Notes: generated from the letters alone by a model not told the origin. DNA of 64,000 bases from Nostoc sp. NIES-4103 (GCF_002368335.1 NZ_AP018288.1:159372-223371), one strand, 5' to 3'; positions 26,551 to 36,046 are shown, numbered from the stretch's first letter. Numbers and translations are program-made.

Positions 26551-28224
26551 TTACGGACGTTGGATAATTGTTTCCAAAACTCGACGCTTAGCTTTGGGGT
26601 CAATACCAATCAATCGTACATATTCTCCTTCGTATTCCCCAAGGTATGCTTCCACGGCTTTGATCGCTTCTGTTTCTGAGTTAGCCTGAATTTGACCAGT
26701 ACTAGTCCAAGAACCTGTACGGAAGCGTCGTTGGTCTACGTGTTCAATACTAATTTTATGCCCACCAGCCAGTAATTGCCGCACTTGGTCTACTACTTCA
26801 GAACTCAAGCGGGTACTGGTAGCTGTTGCAGATGAGGCACTAGAGGTGCTAGAGGTACTAGCAGTACTACTATATGATGATTTTTGGCTACCAGATGCAG
26901 CTACTTGACCATTGGGTCTTTGAATAATGCTTTCCAATACCCGGCGTTTAGCTTTGGGGTCAATGCCAATTAAACGTACATACTCGCCTTGATGATTGCT
27001 GATACAGTCTTCTAAAGCTGCAATTACTTCATTTGTGGAATTAGAGTTAATTGGCGCACAACTTTGCCAAGAACCAGTACGGAAGCGACGCTCATCTACA
27101 TGTTCTGTGCCAATTTTGTAACCACCTGCCAACAATTGGCGGATTTGCTCTACAGTTTCACTATTGATTTTGCCATTGCCAGAGCCGTTACCATTGCTAC
27201 TGTTGTTGTAGCTGCTATTACCACGACTAGCTGGCGCTTTAAAGCTGGCAGTTCCATTAACTGCACCATCTGGACGTTGGATAATGGTTTCTAACACGCG
27301 CCGTCTACCATTGGGATCAATGCCAAACAAACGGACATACTCGCCGTCGTGGTCTCTTAGACAACTTTCTAAAGCTGCGATCGCTTCCCCTACCGATCTG
27401 GCTTCCAGTGGCTTACAACTTGTCCACGAACCTGTACGGAACCTTCTCGCGTCTACGTGTTCCGTACCAATTTTATACCCTTGCTCTAACAGATAGCGCA
27501 CCTGTTCTACGGTTTCTGCACCCAAGCTATTGCTCGACACTTCACTACTCCTTTCCAGCTCTAAAACAGTAATACCATTACTACTTGTATAAGATTTAGC
27601 ATTCTCATCTCGAATGGGTGCAATACATTTGCTATCCGCAGCACAGCGGTAACCTGCTCGTAGTGCCTGATTAATCCCAACCACATGATGGGCGAATTGC
27701 TCGTCTTGCTCTTGCACATCTGGCAAGCGATCGGCTTGCTGTTGGCTTGTAATTATCGCTCCCGAAGGCACATACTTACCTGGGGGAATTTCTACGTCTT
27801 GAATCAAAGCGTGCATCATCACGATGCAACCTGCACCCACCCTGGCATTAAACACCGTGGAGCGAAAGCCAATGAAGGAATTATCCCCTACATATGCTGG
27901 CCCATGAATCAGGGCCATGTGAGTAATGGAAGCATTTTCGCCGATCCATACCGAGTAATTATCGCCATCATCGCCAATTACTCGGCCTTGCTCCAACCCA
28001 TGAATTACTACACCATCTTGAATATTGGTGTTTTCACCTATATAAAAAGGTGTGCCTTCATCCGCTCTAATCGAAGTCCCCGGAGCTACGATTACATTTG
28101 CACCTATCCGCACGTCTCCAATGATATTGGAAAACGAATGTACAAATGTGCTTTCATGGATTTTTGGCTCAGCTAAATTCCTTGACCACGGGGTTGGGGG
28201 TGCCGCCGTGCTGCGGACTGCCAT
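26551..28224 (-). CDS. ccmM: carboxysome core organiser CcmM (gamma-carbonic anhydrase plus three SSUL)
   Basis: A 557-residue protein. Residues about 1-205 are a gamma-type carbonic anhydrase with zinc-ligand histidines at 75, 102 and 107, and a Cys194/Cys200 pair, the pair whose disulfide is needed for activity in a thermophilic homologue. Three RuBisCO small-subunit-like modules follow at about 234-317, 354-437 and 474-557, each with RRFRTGSW. Modules 1 and 2 have a cysteine pair (270/288, 389/407); module 3 lacks it. The modules condense RuBisCO. Linkers are Ser/Asn/Gly-rich. A shorter CcmM35-type product from internal translation is likely by analogy. Downstream of ccmL. Confidence 0.95.
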   Translation of the reverse strand: MAVRSTAAPPTPWSRNLAEPKIHESTFVHSFSNIIGDVRIGANVIVAPGTSIRADEGTPFYIGENTNIQDGVVIHGLEQGRVIGDDGDNYSVWIGENASITHMALIHGPAYVGDNSFIGFRSTVFNARVGAGCIVMMHALIQDVEIPPGKYVPSGAIITSQQQADRLPDVQEQDEQFAHHVVGINQALRAGYRCAADSKCIAPIRDENAKSYTSSNGITVLELERSSEVSSNSLGAETVEQVRYLLEQGYKIGTEHVDARRFRTGSWTSCKPLEARSVGEAIAALESCLRDHDGEYVRLFGIDPNGRRRVLETIIQRPDGAVNGTASFKAPASRGNSSYNNSSNGNGSGNGKINSETVEQIRQLLAGGYKIGTEHVDERRFRTGSWQSCAPINSNSTNEVIAALEDCISNHQGEYVRLIGIDPKAKRRVLESIIQRPNGQVAASGSQKSSYSSTASTSSTSSASSATATSTRLSSEVVDQVRQLLAGGHKISIEHVDQRRFRTGSWTSTGQIQANSETEAIKAVEAYLGEYEGEYVRLIGIDPKAKRRVLETIIQRP

Positions 28225-28321
28225 TGCGAGATTCCTCCTCTATCGTCATTTGTCAAAAGTCCTTTGTCATTTGTCATTTGTCTTCAGCTAACACCAATGA
28301 CTAATGACTAATGACTAATGA

Positions 28322-28624
28322 CTATCTATACTGGTCTTTTTTGCTGTAAATCAGGCGATCTTCCAAATGAATGGTATCAATGATCGCCACCACCGCTGCA
28401 TCTAACGGACGTTGTTCATTGCCAAGAATCTGACGAGCGGCACTGCCACGACTGACAAGTACCCACTCATCTACTCCTGCACCTACACTATCTGCTGCTA
28501 CCTCGTATTTTGGCAGGAAATTTCCTTCTTCATCTACTAATTGCAACAAAAGTAGTTTCACGCCTCTAAGGCTTGGCTCTTTTTGCGTGCTAACTACTGT
28601 GCCACGAACTTTGGCAATTTGCAT
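28322..28624 (-). CDS. ccmL: carboxysome vertex protein CcmL
   Basis: A 100-residue EutN/CcmL-family protein (MQIAKVRGTVVSTQKEPSL, GAGVDEWVLVSRGSAAR, AVVAIIDTI) of usual length. It forms pentamers that cap the vertices of the shell. It starts 6 bases after the ccmK1 stop, so the two are probably translated together. Confidence 0.95.
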   Translation of the reverse strand: MQIAKVRGTVVSTQKEPSLRGVKLLLLQLVDEEGNFLPKYEVAADSVGAGVDEWVLVSRGSAARQILGNEQRPLDAAVVAIIDTIHLEDRLIYSKKDQYR

Positions 28625-28630
28625 TACAAA

Positions 28631-28978
28631 TTATGGTCTTCTACCGCCGAAGGGACGAATCGCATTCACGTTTTCCCGGAACTGCTCTACATCTTCTGTA
28701 TAACGAATTGGGAGGACATACTCCAAGTTTTCATGAGGACGAGCAATAATGTGAGTAGACAGCACTTGTCCGCCATTCACCCGCTTGACTGATTCAACTC
28801 CTGCTGCCACAGAAGCTTGCACTTCGGAAACGTCCCCCCGCACAATCACTGTAACCCGACCGCTACCGATTTTTTCGTAGCCTACCAAGGTGACACGAGC
28901 AGCTTTTACCATCGCATCAGCCGCTTCCACTACCGCTGGAAAGCCTAGCGTTTCTACCATTCCCACTGCGATTGACAT
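28631..28978 (-). CDS. ccmK1: carboxysome shell hexamer protein CcmK1
   Basis: A 115-residue single-BMC protein (IAVGMVETLGFPAVVEAADA, YEKIGSGRVTVIVRGDV, HIIARPHENLEYVLPI) with the longer C-terminal tail (ENVNAIRPFGGRRP) that marks CcmK1 versus CcmK2. It forms hexameric facet tiles with a central pore for bicarbonate and sugar phosphates. It lies between ccmK2 and ccmL. Confidence 0.92.
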   Translation of the reverse strand: MSIAVGMVETLGFPAVVEAADAMVKAARVTLVGYEKIGSGRVTVIVRGDVSEVQASVAAGVESVKRVNGGQVLSTHIIARPHENLEYVLPIRYTEDVEQFRENVNAIRPFGGRRP

Positions 28979-29070
28979 TAGTTCTAACCCTTAAATTGAT
29001 GTTTCTAGACTTGGATGAAAGTGATAGCTTCAAGTAGGCAACCCGTTAATTACTTTGTTTAATTCAGCTT

Positions 29071-29379
29071 TTAGGTGCGGAACTGCTCCACAGCTTCGGT
29101 GTAACGAATCGGCAAGACGTACTCCAGGTTTTCGTGTGGGCGAGCAATGATGTGAGTGGATACCACTTCACCTCCATTGACTCTTCTGGCAGCTTCAATT
29201 CCCGCTGCAACTGAAGCTTGCACCTCAGATACATCTCCTCGGACAATTACGGTTACCCGCGCACTACCAATTTTTTCATATCCTACCAAAGTTACACGCG
29301 CAGCTTTCACCATCGCATCAGCAGCTTCTACAACTGCCGGAAAGCCCTTAGTTTCAATCATTCCAACTGCAATTGGCAT
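29071..29379 (-). CDS. ccmK2: carboxysome shell hexamer protein CcmK2
   Basis: A 102-residue BMC-domain protein, first gene of the ccm run. It ends at EAVEQFRT, the short form typical of CcmK2, and is otherwise very close to CcmK1. It is the major facet protein and the docking site for the CcmN peptide. The 656-base region upstream is shared with the divergent ndhF4 gene and probably holds the ccm promoter. Confidence 0.92.
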   Translation of the reverse strand: MPIAVGMIETKGFPAVVEAADAMVKAARVTLVGYEKIGSARVTVIVRGDVSEVQASVAAGIEAARRVNGGEVVSTHIIARPHENLEYVLPIRYTEAVEQFRT

Positions 29380-30035
29380 CGCAGAACTCCTAAAAAAATT
29401 AATCCAATCAGTACTGTTGTTTGAAAATTTTGACGGGTAGGCTCATCTTGAGCTACAAAAACACTTCCAAACTAAGCATAGGAAAGCTTGGCGTTCCTGG
29501 CAACATAAATTACTATAATAGTTTATGATAAAATAGTTTTAAAAAACTTAACAAAAGTTCATACCAGGGTTCTGCTCTATCAAAGTTCACTGAATCCTAG
29601 AGCAGTCACTTATGCTTTATAATTTTTTTATTACATTTACAAATCAATATTCATAGCCAAAGCCAATTCTGTCTGTAATGAAAGAAATTTGGGCTGCATA
29701 TCTTGCTGTCTCTATGTTTCTTCAATCTTGTTCTCTGAACAAAGACTAGGTGAAAAATACATAAGTTTATTAAATGTATTGTATAAACTTCTCTACTACC
29801 AAGTAGAAATATAAATTTACTTACATACTTAATATAAGTAAAGTAAATGCTATTGTCTATGTAACGTTATATTGAATTAAAGATTAATAGATAAGCTCAA
29901 GTAAAAATGCTTATTCAACTTTTAGTGAAAAAATATTTAAAAAGACCTAGATTCTAAGAAGGTTGATTTTTTAATCAAAATTGTTTTAAAGGCTGTGAAA
30001 AAAAATCTCTCACTGAGTCGTCAAGGGAAAACTAA
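29380..30035. promoter_or_regulatory. divergent control region of ccm operon and ndhF4-ndhD4-cupB
   Basis: AT-rich and gene-free. It contains a dyad TTGATT-TTTT-AATCAA at 29963-29978, about 57 bases before the ndhF4 start, a possible operator. Several TTA-N-TAA arrangements (for example around 29510-29540) could fit CmpR-type LysR sites, but in such AT-rich DNA they are expected by chance. No RNA gene seen. Confidence 0.4.
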
Positions 30036-31892
30036 ATGAATCAATTTCTATTTTTAACAAGTTGGTGGGTGCCTTTTTATAGCTTGATAGGCGCACTTTT
30101 AACCTTGCCGTGGGGAATAGGAATAATTCGGCGTACAGGGCCAAGACCCGCGGCATACGTCAACTTGTTAACAACTTTCTTAGCTTTTGCCCATAGTCTG
30201 TTTGTATTTAAAGATATATGGAATATAGAATCGGTAAATTTGGTGCTTACCTGGTTTAAAGCTGCTGATTTAGACTTATCCATTAGCTTGGAACTCTCGC
30301 CAGTTAGTATTGGGGCAACAGTTTTAATTACAGGTTTAAGTCTGCTAGCACAAATTTATGCTCTAGGTTACATGGAAAAGGACTGGTCGTTAGCCCGTTT
30401 TTTCGCGCTGTTTGGATTTTTTGAAGCAGCGCTAACTGGCTTGGCAATCAGTGACTCCTTGTTTCTCAGCTATGCCGTTTTGGAAGTTCTGACCCTTTCC
30501 ACTTACTTATTGGTGGGATTCTGGTATGCTCAACCGCTAGTAGTGACAGCCGCGCGTGATGCCTTTTTAACCAAGCGGGTGGGAGACTTATTACTGCTAA
30601 TGGGTGTAGTGACACTTTCCACCATGGCAGGCAGTTTAAACTTTTCTGATTTATATGAATGGGCACAAACGGCTGAATTAAGCCCAGTCACATCCACATT
30701 ATTAGGGTTAGCATTGATTGCTGGGCCTGCGGGTAAATGTGCCCAATTCCCTCTACACCTGTGGTTAGATGAAGCCATGGAAGGGCCTAACCCGGCTTCA
30801 GTTCTGCGAAACTCATTGGTAGTTGCTGGTGGAGCATATGTACTATATAAATTGCAACCAGTATTAGCACTATCGCCAGTGGCGTTGAATGCCTTAGTCA
30901 TCATGGGTACAGTGACAGCGATTGGTGCAACATTAGTATCCATAGCTCAGATTGACATTAAGCGATCGCTATCTCATTCCACTAGTGCATACATGGGATT
31001 AGTATTTTTGGCAGTGGGTTTACAGCAAGGCGGTGTAGCCTTGATGCTACTGTTAACCCATGCGATCGCTAAAGCATTATTATTCATGAGTTCTGGATCA
31101 GTAATTTATACTACCAGTACACAAGACCTCACAGAAATGGGCGGTTTGTGGTCGCGGATGCCAGCCACCACCACCGCCTTTGTTGTCGGTTCAGCCGGGA
31201 TGGTGACACTGCTACCACTAGGAAGCTTCTGGGCAATGCTGTCATGGGCTGACGGTTTTGTCGATGTTAACCCTTGGGTGATTGGCGTTTTAGTATTAGT
31301 CAATGGCTTAACAGCATTGAACTTAACCAGAGTCTTCAGATTAATCTTTTGGGGTGCGCCGCAACAAAAGACCCGCCGCGCCCCAGAAGTTGGTTGGCAA
31401 ATGGCATTGCCAATGGTGACCTTGACCGTACTAACTCTACTAGTACCTTTGATGCTACAGCAATGGTATTTGTTACCCGATTGGAACAGTGTGAATTGGT
31501 ACGTAGTTTTCGCATTGCTCGCTTCTACTTTAACTGGATTAGTTACAGGCTCTACAATTTATTTGCACAAAGCTTGGTCAAGATCCAGAATCCTGGCTTG
31601 GAGATTTTTACAGGACTTATTGGGTTACGATTTTTACATCGACCGCATTTATCGTTTGACCGTGGTGAATGCAGTAGGATTTCTATCTAGGATATCCGCT
31701 TGGAGCGATCGCTATTTAGTTGATGGTGTAGTCAACTTGGTTGGGTTTGCGACAATTCTGGGTGGACAAGGTTTAAAGTACAGTATTTCCGGTCAATCCC
31801 AAGGATATTTATTGACCATCCTAGCCGTCATCAGCGTGCTAGGTTTCTTCATTAGTTGGTCACTAGGTCTACTGAATAATTTGCCTTTTTAA
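30036..31892 (+). CDS. ndhF4: NDH-1 subunit NdhF (CO2-uptake type, NdhF4)
   Basis: A 618-residue polytopic protein of the NuoL/MrpA antiporter family (conserved QFPLHLWLDEAMEGPNPASVL, KRSLSHSTSAYMGL, HAIAKALLFM). It is a proton-pumping membrane subunit of the NDH-1MS type complex that powers CO2 hydration at the thylakoid. The type-4 call rests on the next genes, ndhD and a 376-residue Cup protein, and on the ccm neighbourhood; type 3 is the alternative. Divergent from ccmK2. Confidence 0.85.
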   Translation: MNQFLFLTSWWVPFYSLIGALLTLPWGIGIIRRTGPRPAAYVNLLTTFLAFAHSLFVFKDIWNIESVNLVLTWFKAADLDLSISLELSPVSIGATVLITGLSLLAQIYALGYMEKDWSLARFFALFGFFEAALTGLAISDSLFLSYAVLEVLTLSTYLLVGFWYAQPLVVTAARDAFLTKRVGDLLLLMGVVTLSTMAGSLNFSDLYEWAQTAELSPVTSTLLGLALIAGPAGKCAQFPLHLWLDEAMEGPNPASVLRNSLVVAGGAYVLYKLQPVLALSPVALNALVIMGTVTAIGATLVSIAQIDIKRSLSHSTSAYMGLVFLAVGLQQGGVALMLLLTHAIAKALLFMSSGSVIYTTSTQDLTEMGGLWSRMPATTTAFVVGSAGMVTLLPLGSFWAMLSWADGFVDVNPWVIGVLVLVNGLTALNLTRVFRLIFWGAPQQKTRRAPEVGWQMALPMVTLTVLTLLVPLMLQQWYLLPDWNSVNWYVVFALLASTLTGLVTGSTIYLHKAWSRSRILAWRFLQDLLGYDFYIDRIYRLTVVNAVGFLSRISAWSDRYLVDGVVNLVGFATILGGQGLKYSISGQSQGYLLTILAVISVLGFFISWSLGLLNNLPF

Positions 31893-31894
31893 CA

Positions 31895-32036
31895 GTGGGG
31901 AAAGGGAGTTAGGAGCTAGGAGTTGGGAGTTAGGAGTTAAGAGTTATTTCTCCCTCATCTCCCCCCACCCCGTCATCTCCCCCCACCCCGTCATCTCCCC
32001 CCACCCCGTCATCTCCCCCCACCCTTACCTGATTCT
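31895..32036. repeat. AGGAGTT run and 18-bp tandem repeat before ndhD4
   Basis: Heptamer G-rich units (GGAGTTA, GGAGCTA) at 31905-31940 are followed by an 18-bp unit CATCTCCCCCCACCCCGT at 31956, 31974 and 31992 plus a partial copy at 32010. The array runs almost to the ndhD4 ATG and leaves no Shine-Dalgarno sequence. Confidence 0.85.
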
Positions 32037-32040
32037 GTCT

Positions 32041-33546
32041 ATGCTTAGTGCTTTGATTTTAGTACCGTTATTCGGTGCAGCTTTAATCGGTTTTTGGCCT
32101 TCTAGCATCAGTGGAAAATTTGCCCGTACATTAGCTTTAGTCTTTGCCAGCATCACATTCCTGTGGTCGGTTGTCATTGCAATTCAGTTCAATCCCACCC
32201 AAGCTAGTCAACAGTTTGCTGAGTCCTTATCTTGGATTGATGCCTTGGGCTTAAACTATAACCTAGGGGTAGATGGTTTATCCTTGCCCTTGCTAGTTTT
32301 GAATGGACTGTTAACAGGCATTGCCATCTACAGCAGCGATGAATCTCTCCAACGTCCTAAATTTTATTACTCTTTGATACTGCTGTTAAGTGCTGGCGTG
32401 ACAGGAGCTTTTTTAGCACAGGATTTACTGCTATTTTTCCTGTTTTACGAACTAGAACTGATTCCTCTGTATTTATTGATTGCCATTTGGGGTGGTGCAA
32501 GGCGCGGTTATGCCGCTACGAAATTCCTAATTTACACTGCCGTCTCTGGAATCCTAATTCTAGCAAGTTTCCTGGGCATGGTTTGGCTGAGTGGCGGTTC
32601 CAACTTTGCACTAGCAAACTTGAACGCCACAACTTTACCTTTGGCGACACAACTTTTACTGCTAGCAGGAATTTTAGTAGGTTTTGGCATAAAGATGCCC
32701 TTGGTTCCCTTCCATACTTGGTTGCCAGATGCTCACGTTGAAGCCTCCACACCAATTTCTGTACTGTTGGCTGGCGTGCTGTTGAAGTTGGGAACTTACG
32801 GCTTACTGCGGTTTGGCATGAACTTGTTGCCAGAAGCTTGGAGTTATGTGACTCCTTGGTTAGCAATTTGGGCTGTAGTTAGTGTACTGTATGGTGCATC
32901 CTGCGCGATCGCCCAAACTGACATGAAAAAAATGGTAGCATACAGTTCCATTGGACACATGGGCTATGTGCTGTTAGCGGCGGCGGCGGCTACACCATTA
33001 AGTGTATTGGGTGCTGTCTTGCAAATGATTAGCCACGGCTTGATTTCCGCACTTTTGTTTCTGTTGGTAGGGGTTGTGTATAAAAAAGCTGGCAGCCGAG
33101 ATTTAGAAGTTCTTCAAGGACTGCTCAACCCAGAACGGGGTATGCCCGTAATTGGTAGCTTGATGGTTTTGGGAGTCATGGCTAGCGCTGGCATACCGGG
33201 AATGGTGGGCTTTATTTCCGAATTCATTGTTTTTCGGGGTAGTTTCCCAGTTTTTCCAGTGCAAACCTTGCTGTGCATGATTGGTACAGGTTTAACAGCG
33301 GTCTACTTCTTAATTTTGATGAATCGCGCCTTTTTTGGGCGTTTATCTGCACAAGTCACCAACTTACCCCGCGTATATTGGAGCGATCGTCTTCCATCTG
33401 TGATCCTAGCTGTGCTGATTATGATCTTCGGCATCCAACCCGCCTGGTTGATACGCTGGACTGAACCCACCATCACAGCAATGTCGAGCGTGCAAAACGT
33501 AGTAGCAACGGTGGCTTTAGATAAAGCAAAAGTGACTAGGGACTAG
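32041..33546 (+). CDS. ndhD4: NDH-1 subunit NdhD (CO2-uptake type, NdhD4)
   Basis: A 501-residue polytopic protein of the NuoM family (FYELELIPLYLLIAIWGG, KMPLVPFHTWLPDAHVEAS, AQTDMKKMVAYSSIGHMGYV). It works next to NdhF4 in the specialised NDH-1 complex that takes up CO2. ATG 32041 fits the family N-terminus (MLSALILVPLFGAALIGF). It has no Shine-Dalgarno, because a C-rich tandem repeat lies directly upstream; initiation may be leaderless or coupled to ndhF4. Confidence 0.87.
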   Translation: MLSALILVPLFGAALIGFWPSSISGKFARTLALVFASITFLWSVVIAIQFNPTQASQQFAESLSWIDALGLNYNLGVDGLSLPLLVLNGLLTGIAIYSSDESLQRPKFYYSLILLLSAGVTGAFLAQDLLLFFLFYELELIPLYLLIAIWGGARRGYAATKFLIYTAVSGILILASFLGMVWLSGGSNFALANLNATTLPLATQLLLLAGILVGFGIKMPLVPFHTWLPDAHVEASTPISVLLAGVLLKLGTYGLLRFGMNLLPEAWSYVTPWLAIWAVVSVLYGASCAIAQTDMKKMVAYSSIGHMGYVLLAAAAATPLSVLGAVLQMISHGLISALLFLLVGVVYKKAGSRDLEVLQGLLNPERGMPVIGSLMVLGVMASAGIPGMVGFISEFIVFRGSFPVFPVQTLLCMIGTGLTAVYFLILMNRAFFGRLSAQVTNLPRVYWSDRLPSVILAVLIMIFGIQPAWLIRWTEPTITAMSSVQNVVATVALDKAKVTRD

Positions 33547-33720
33547 GGGCTGGGGACTGGGGACTGGGTAATGGGTAATGGGTGATGGGTAATGGGTAAT
33601 GGGTGAGATGTGATGACTAATAGTAAAATCCAATTACCAATTACCAATATCCAATACCCAATCCCCAATATCCAATACCCAATCCCCAATACCCAATCCC
33701 CAATACCCAATCCCTACTTT
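33547..33720. repeat. STRR block between ndhD4 and cupB
   Basis: G-rich units (GGGTAAT, GGGGACT, GGGTGAT) at 33545-33605 are followed by C-rich units (CCAATAC, CCAATCC, CCAATAT) at 33630-33715. It ends just before the cupB ribosome site TGGAG. Confidence 0.85.
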
Positions 33721-33733
33721 TGGAGAACTGGCA

Positions 33734-34864
33734 ATGGTAACTGTTAGACAAAAGCCCAATTATAACCCTTTAAATGAATATATTGAACGCCTGTTAAACG
33801 GAGGAGCATTACTACCAGATAGTCCACAAAACGTATTGGAAGTAGTGGGAATATTGAAAAGCTATGGTGTGGTTTTAGATGCTTACTCCAAAAATCTCAT
33901 TTACATTGCTGAAAACCAGTTTTTAGTATTTTTCCCATTTTTTAAATATTTTGATGGGAAAATTTCTTTCCCAAAATTACTGAAACATTGGTGGCACGAC
34001 CGGATTAATTTTGAATACGCCGAATATTGCATGAAAGCCATGCTTTGGCATGGTGGTGGAGGTCTAGATAGTTATTTAGACACAAAAGAATTTCAAGAAA
34101 GAGCGCAAGCAGTTATTAAAGCAAAATTTAAGACAAATCCGCTAATCTTGGGACTTAATCAACTATTTCCAGACTTCTTAACCGAACAGTTGCGAGTATC
34201 TGCTTATTACAGTGGTTTGGGTCAATTTTGGCGGGTAATGGCTGACATATTCCTCAGTTTATCAGACCGCTATGATCGAGGCGAAATCAAATCAATTCCT
34301 CAAGTTGTAGACCATATCAAAGCTGGGTTAGTGGCGGATGCATTAAAGCCAATTACCTATGCTGTGAAAATCCGAGATCAAGTCTATGACATCATTCCTA
34401 AAACTATTGGTTTAACTTTCCTAGCAGATACAGCAATACCTTATGTAGAAGCAGTGTTTTTCCGGGGGACTCCTTTCCACGGCACAGTTTCATACAATGC
34501 CCAAGCATATCAAATTTCCCCAGATCAAGCTCGATTTCAATATGGCGCACTGTATGCCGATCCTTTACCCATTGGTGGCGCTGGTATACCTCCCACCTTG
34601 CTAATGCAAGATATGCGTCATTATCTTCCAGAGTATTTGCACGAAGTTTATCGTCGCAGTTTGCGGGGTGAAGATGATTTGCGGATACAAATTTGTATCA
34701 CTTTCCAGAAATCTATGTTTTGTGTGACAACAGCAGCGATTTTAGGACTAATGCCATATCCTGCGGATACACAAGAACCATCAGAACAACAGGCGAATCG
34801 AGTTTATTTAGAAAAGTGGATGGAACGGTTAAAAACTTCGCGGTTGCTGGATGTGAATCAATAG
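33734..34864 (+). CDS. cupB: CO2 hydration protein CupB (ChpX)
   Basis: A 376-residue soluble protein of the cyanobacterial CO2-hydration family (ChpX/ChpY). It starts at ATG 33734 with GGAG 9 bases upstream. The length fits CupB better than the longer CupA. In the complex with NdhD4/NdhF4 it turns CO2 into bicarbonate in the cytosol, probably with zinc. Visible candidate ligands include His and Cys in WWHDRINFEYAEYC and MLWHGGGG. Third gene of the plus-strand uptake operon. Confidence 0.82.
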   Translation: MVTVRQKPNYNPLNEYIERLLNGGALLPDSPQNVLEVVGILKSYGVVLDAYSKNLIYIAENQFLVFFPFFKYFDGKISFPKLLKHWWHDRINFEYAEYCMKAMLWHGGGGLDSYLDTKEFQERAQAVIKAKFKTNPLILGLNQLFPDFLTEQLRVSAYYSGLGQFWRVMADIFLSLSDRYDRGEIKSIPQVVDHIKAGLVADALKPITYAVKIRDQVYDIIPKTIGLTFLADTAIPYVEAVFFRGTPFHGTVSYNAQAYQISPDQARFQYGALYADPLPIGGAGIPPTLLMQDMRHYLPEYLHEVYRRSLRGEDDLRIQICITFQKSMFCVTTAAILGLMPYPADTQEPSEQQANRVYLEKWMERLKTSRLLDVNQ

Positions 34865-34869
34865 GTAAA

Positions 34870-35040
34870 AGGGACTGGGGATTAGGGATTGGGGATTGGG
34901 AATTGGGGATTGGGGATTGGGGATTGGGGATTGGTAATTGGTAATTGGTAATTGGTAATTGGTAATTGGATTTTACTATTACCCACTACCCACTACCCAT
35001 TACCCATTACCCATTACCCAGTCCCCAGTACCCAGTACCG
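34870..35040. repeat. STRR block after cupB
   Basis: G-rich units (GGGGATT, GGTAATT) at about 34878-34968, then C-rich units (CCCACTA, CCCATTA, CCCAGTA) at 34981-35038. The halves are inverse-like. Confidence 0.85.
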
Positions 35041-35141
35041 GAGCGGCGTTCCTCCTGCCACCAACCTTCGGTATAGTGGGGGACTCCAACGCTCGCGCTT
35101 CTCGCGCTTCGCTACGCTAACGCCGCGACCAGTTGAATTGA

Positions 35142-35192
35142 TAATTGTTTGTTGCTGACTGTTAATAGTTAACAGTCAGCAACAAACAATTA
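35142..35192. terminator. perfect 24-bp inverted repeat (possible bidirectional terminator)
   Basis: The arm TAATTGTTTGTTGCTGACTG plus TTAA (35142-35165) is exactly inverted at 35169-35192 around the loop TAG. It lies between the converging cupB and Uma2 pseudogene, where a two-way transcription stop would make sense. There is no long T run, so a recombination-derived repeat is the alternative. Confidence 0.5.
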
Positions 35193-35238
35193 GGATGTGA
35201 TACTTTTTTATTTATTAAATATTGACTAAAAGACATAA

Positions 35239-36046
35239 TTATGCTGTGGGATCAACACCTCAAGAGCGCAACTGAGCAGCCAAACGTTCAGCGCGTTGGC
35301 GTTCTTGTTCAGCCCGTTGGCTTTCCTGATCAGCGCGTTGACGTTCTTGTTCGGCTCTTTCATCGCCAGTCAACAATAAATTGCCTTGCAAATCCCACCA
35401 GCGCAACCAGGGTAATTCTACATTTTGATATTCTCCTTGCCAAATGCCTAGCTCAACTCCCATAGGTGCGATAGGATAATGCCCGCGCTCATTTGCTGCT
35501 AATAACTGATATTGTCCTCCAATAAATTCATATACTTCTACAGTTGCTTTCTTAACTTCATAAATACCGTAGAAGGGAGGACGAATCACTTGCTCATAAA
35601 TCCAAAATTTGCCTTTCCAAGGAGTTTTGTCTCTTTCTTCGCTACCATCCCCAGAAACAAATTCTAATACAATCAATGGGGCGATATACTTTCGCCAGTA
35701 TACATAAGAGCGTCGCGTTTGTCCATCCAGCAAAGGTGGTACATTAGCTGCATAAAACCAATCCGGTGCTTCTGCTACTTTTTCAGGAGGACTCGGTCAA
35801 ACGCCAGTAAATACCCAAGTCCTGACCAATACAGTATTGACCATCAGGATTTAACTGCTTGAGAACGGGTGTAATCGAGTCAGTCAGTAAGATGCTTTGG
35901 GGATGCTCTTGCCAGTTTTTCGCGCCAGTTCGCACAACGGGGGGAACCCCCGCAAGCGACTGGCTTACAAAAGTACCATTAGACTCTGGCAGTTGGGTAT
36001 GGTCGGGGAAAGGGGTAAGGACAGATGGATCAGTTGCAGAGGTCAT
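35239..36046 (-). pseudogene. Uma2-family gene broken by frameshift and nonsense codon
   Basis: Intact paralogues at 39121-39864 and 39951-40673 allow alignment. The start is at ATG 36046 (MTSATDPS). One extra base near 35790-35796 shifts TEPPEK to TESS-stop; removing it restores the frame into the paralogous sequence. Seven codons before the normal end a TGA at 35260-35262 replaces Leu of RSLGVEP. Near 35925-35968 there is also an in-frame palindromic insertion (GCCAGTCGCTTGCGGGGG) that adds SQSLAGVPPVVRTGAKN. It is inactive unless the frameshift is a sequencing error. Confidence 0.8.

Noticed and set aside
30530..30943. 137-codon minus-strand frame
   Set aside because: Antisense shadow of ndhF4.
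31956..32036. Possible CRISPR array (evenly spaced 18-bp repeats)
   Set aside because: The repeats are directly adjacent with no variable spacers; it is a simple tandem array. The same holds for the heptamer blocks at 6722, 33547 and 34870.
34693..35158. Small frames downstream of cupB
   Set aside because: They consist of translated heptamer repeats (GIGDWELGIGDW type) without gene features.
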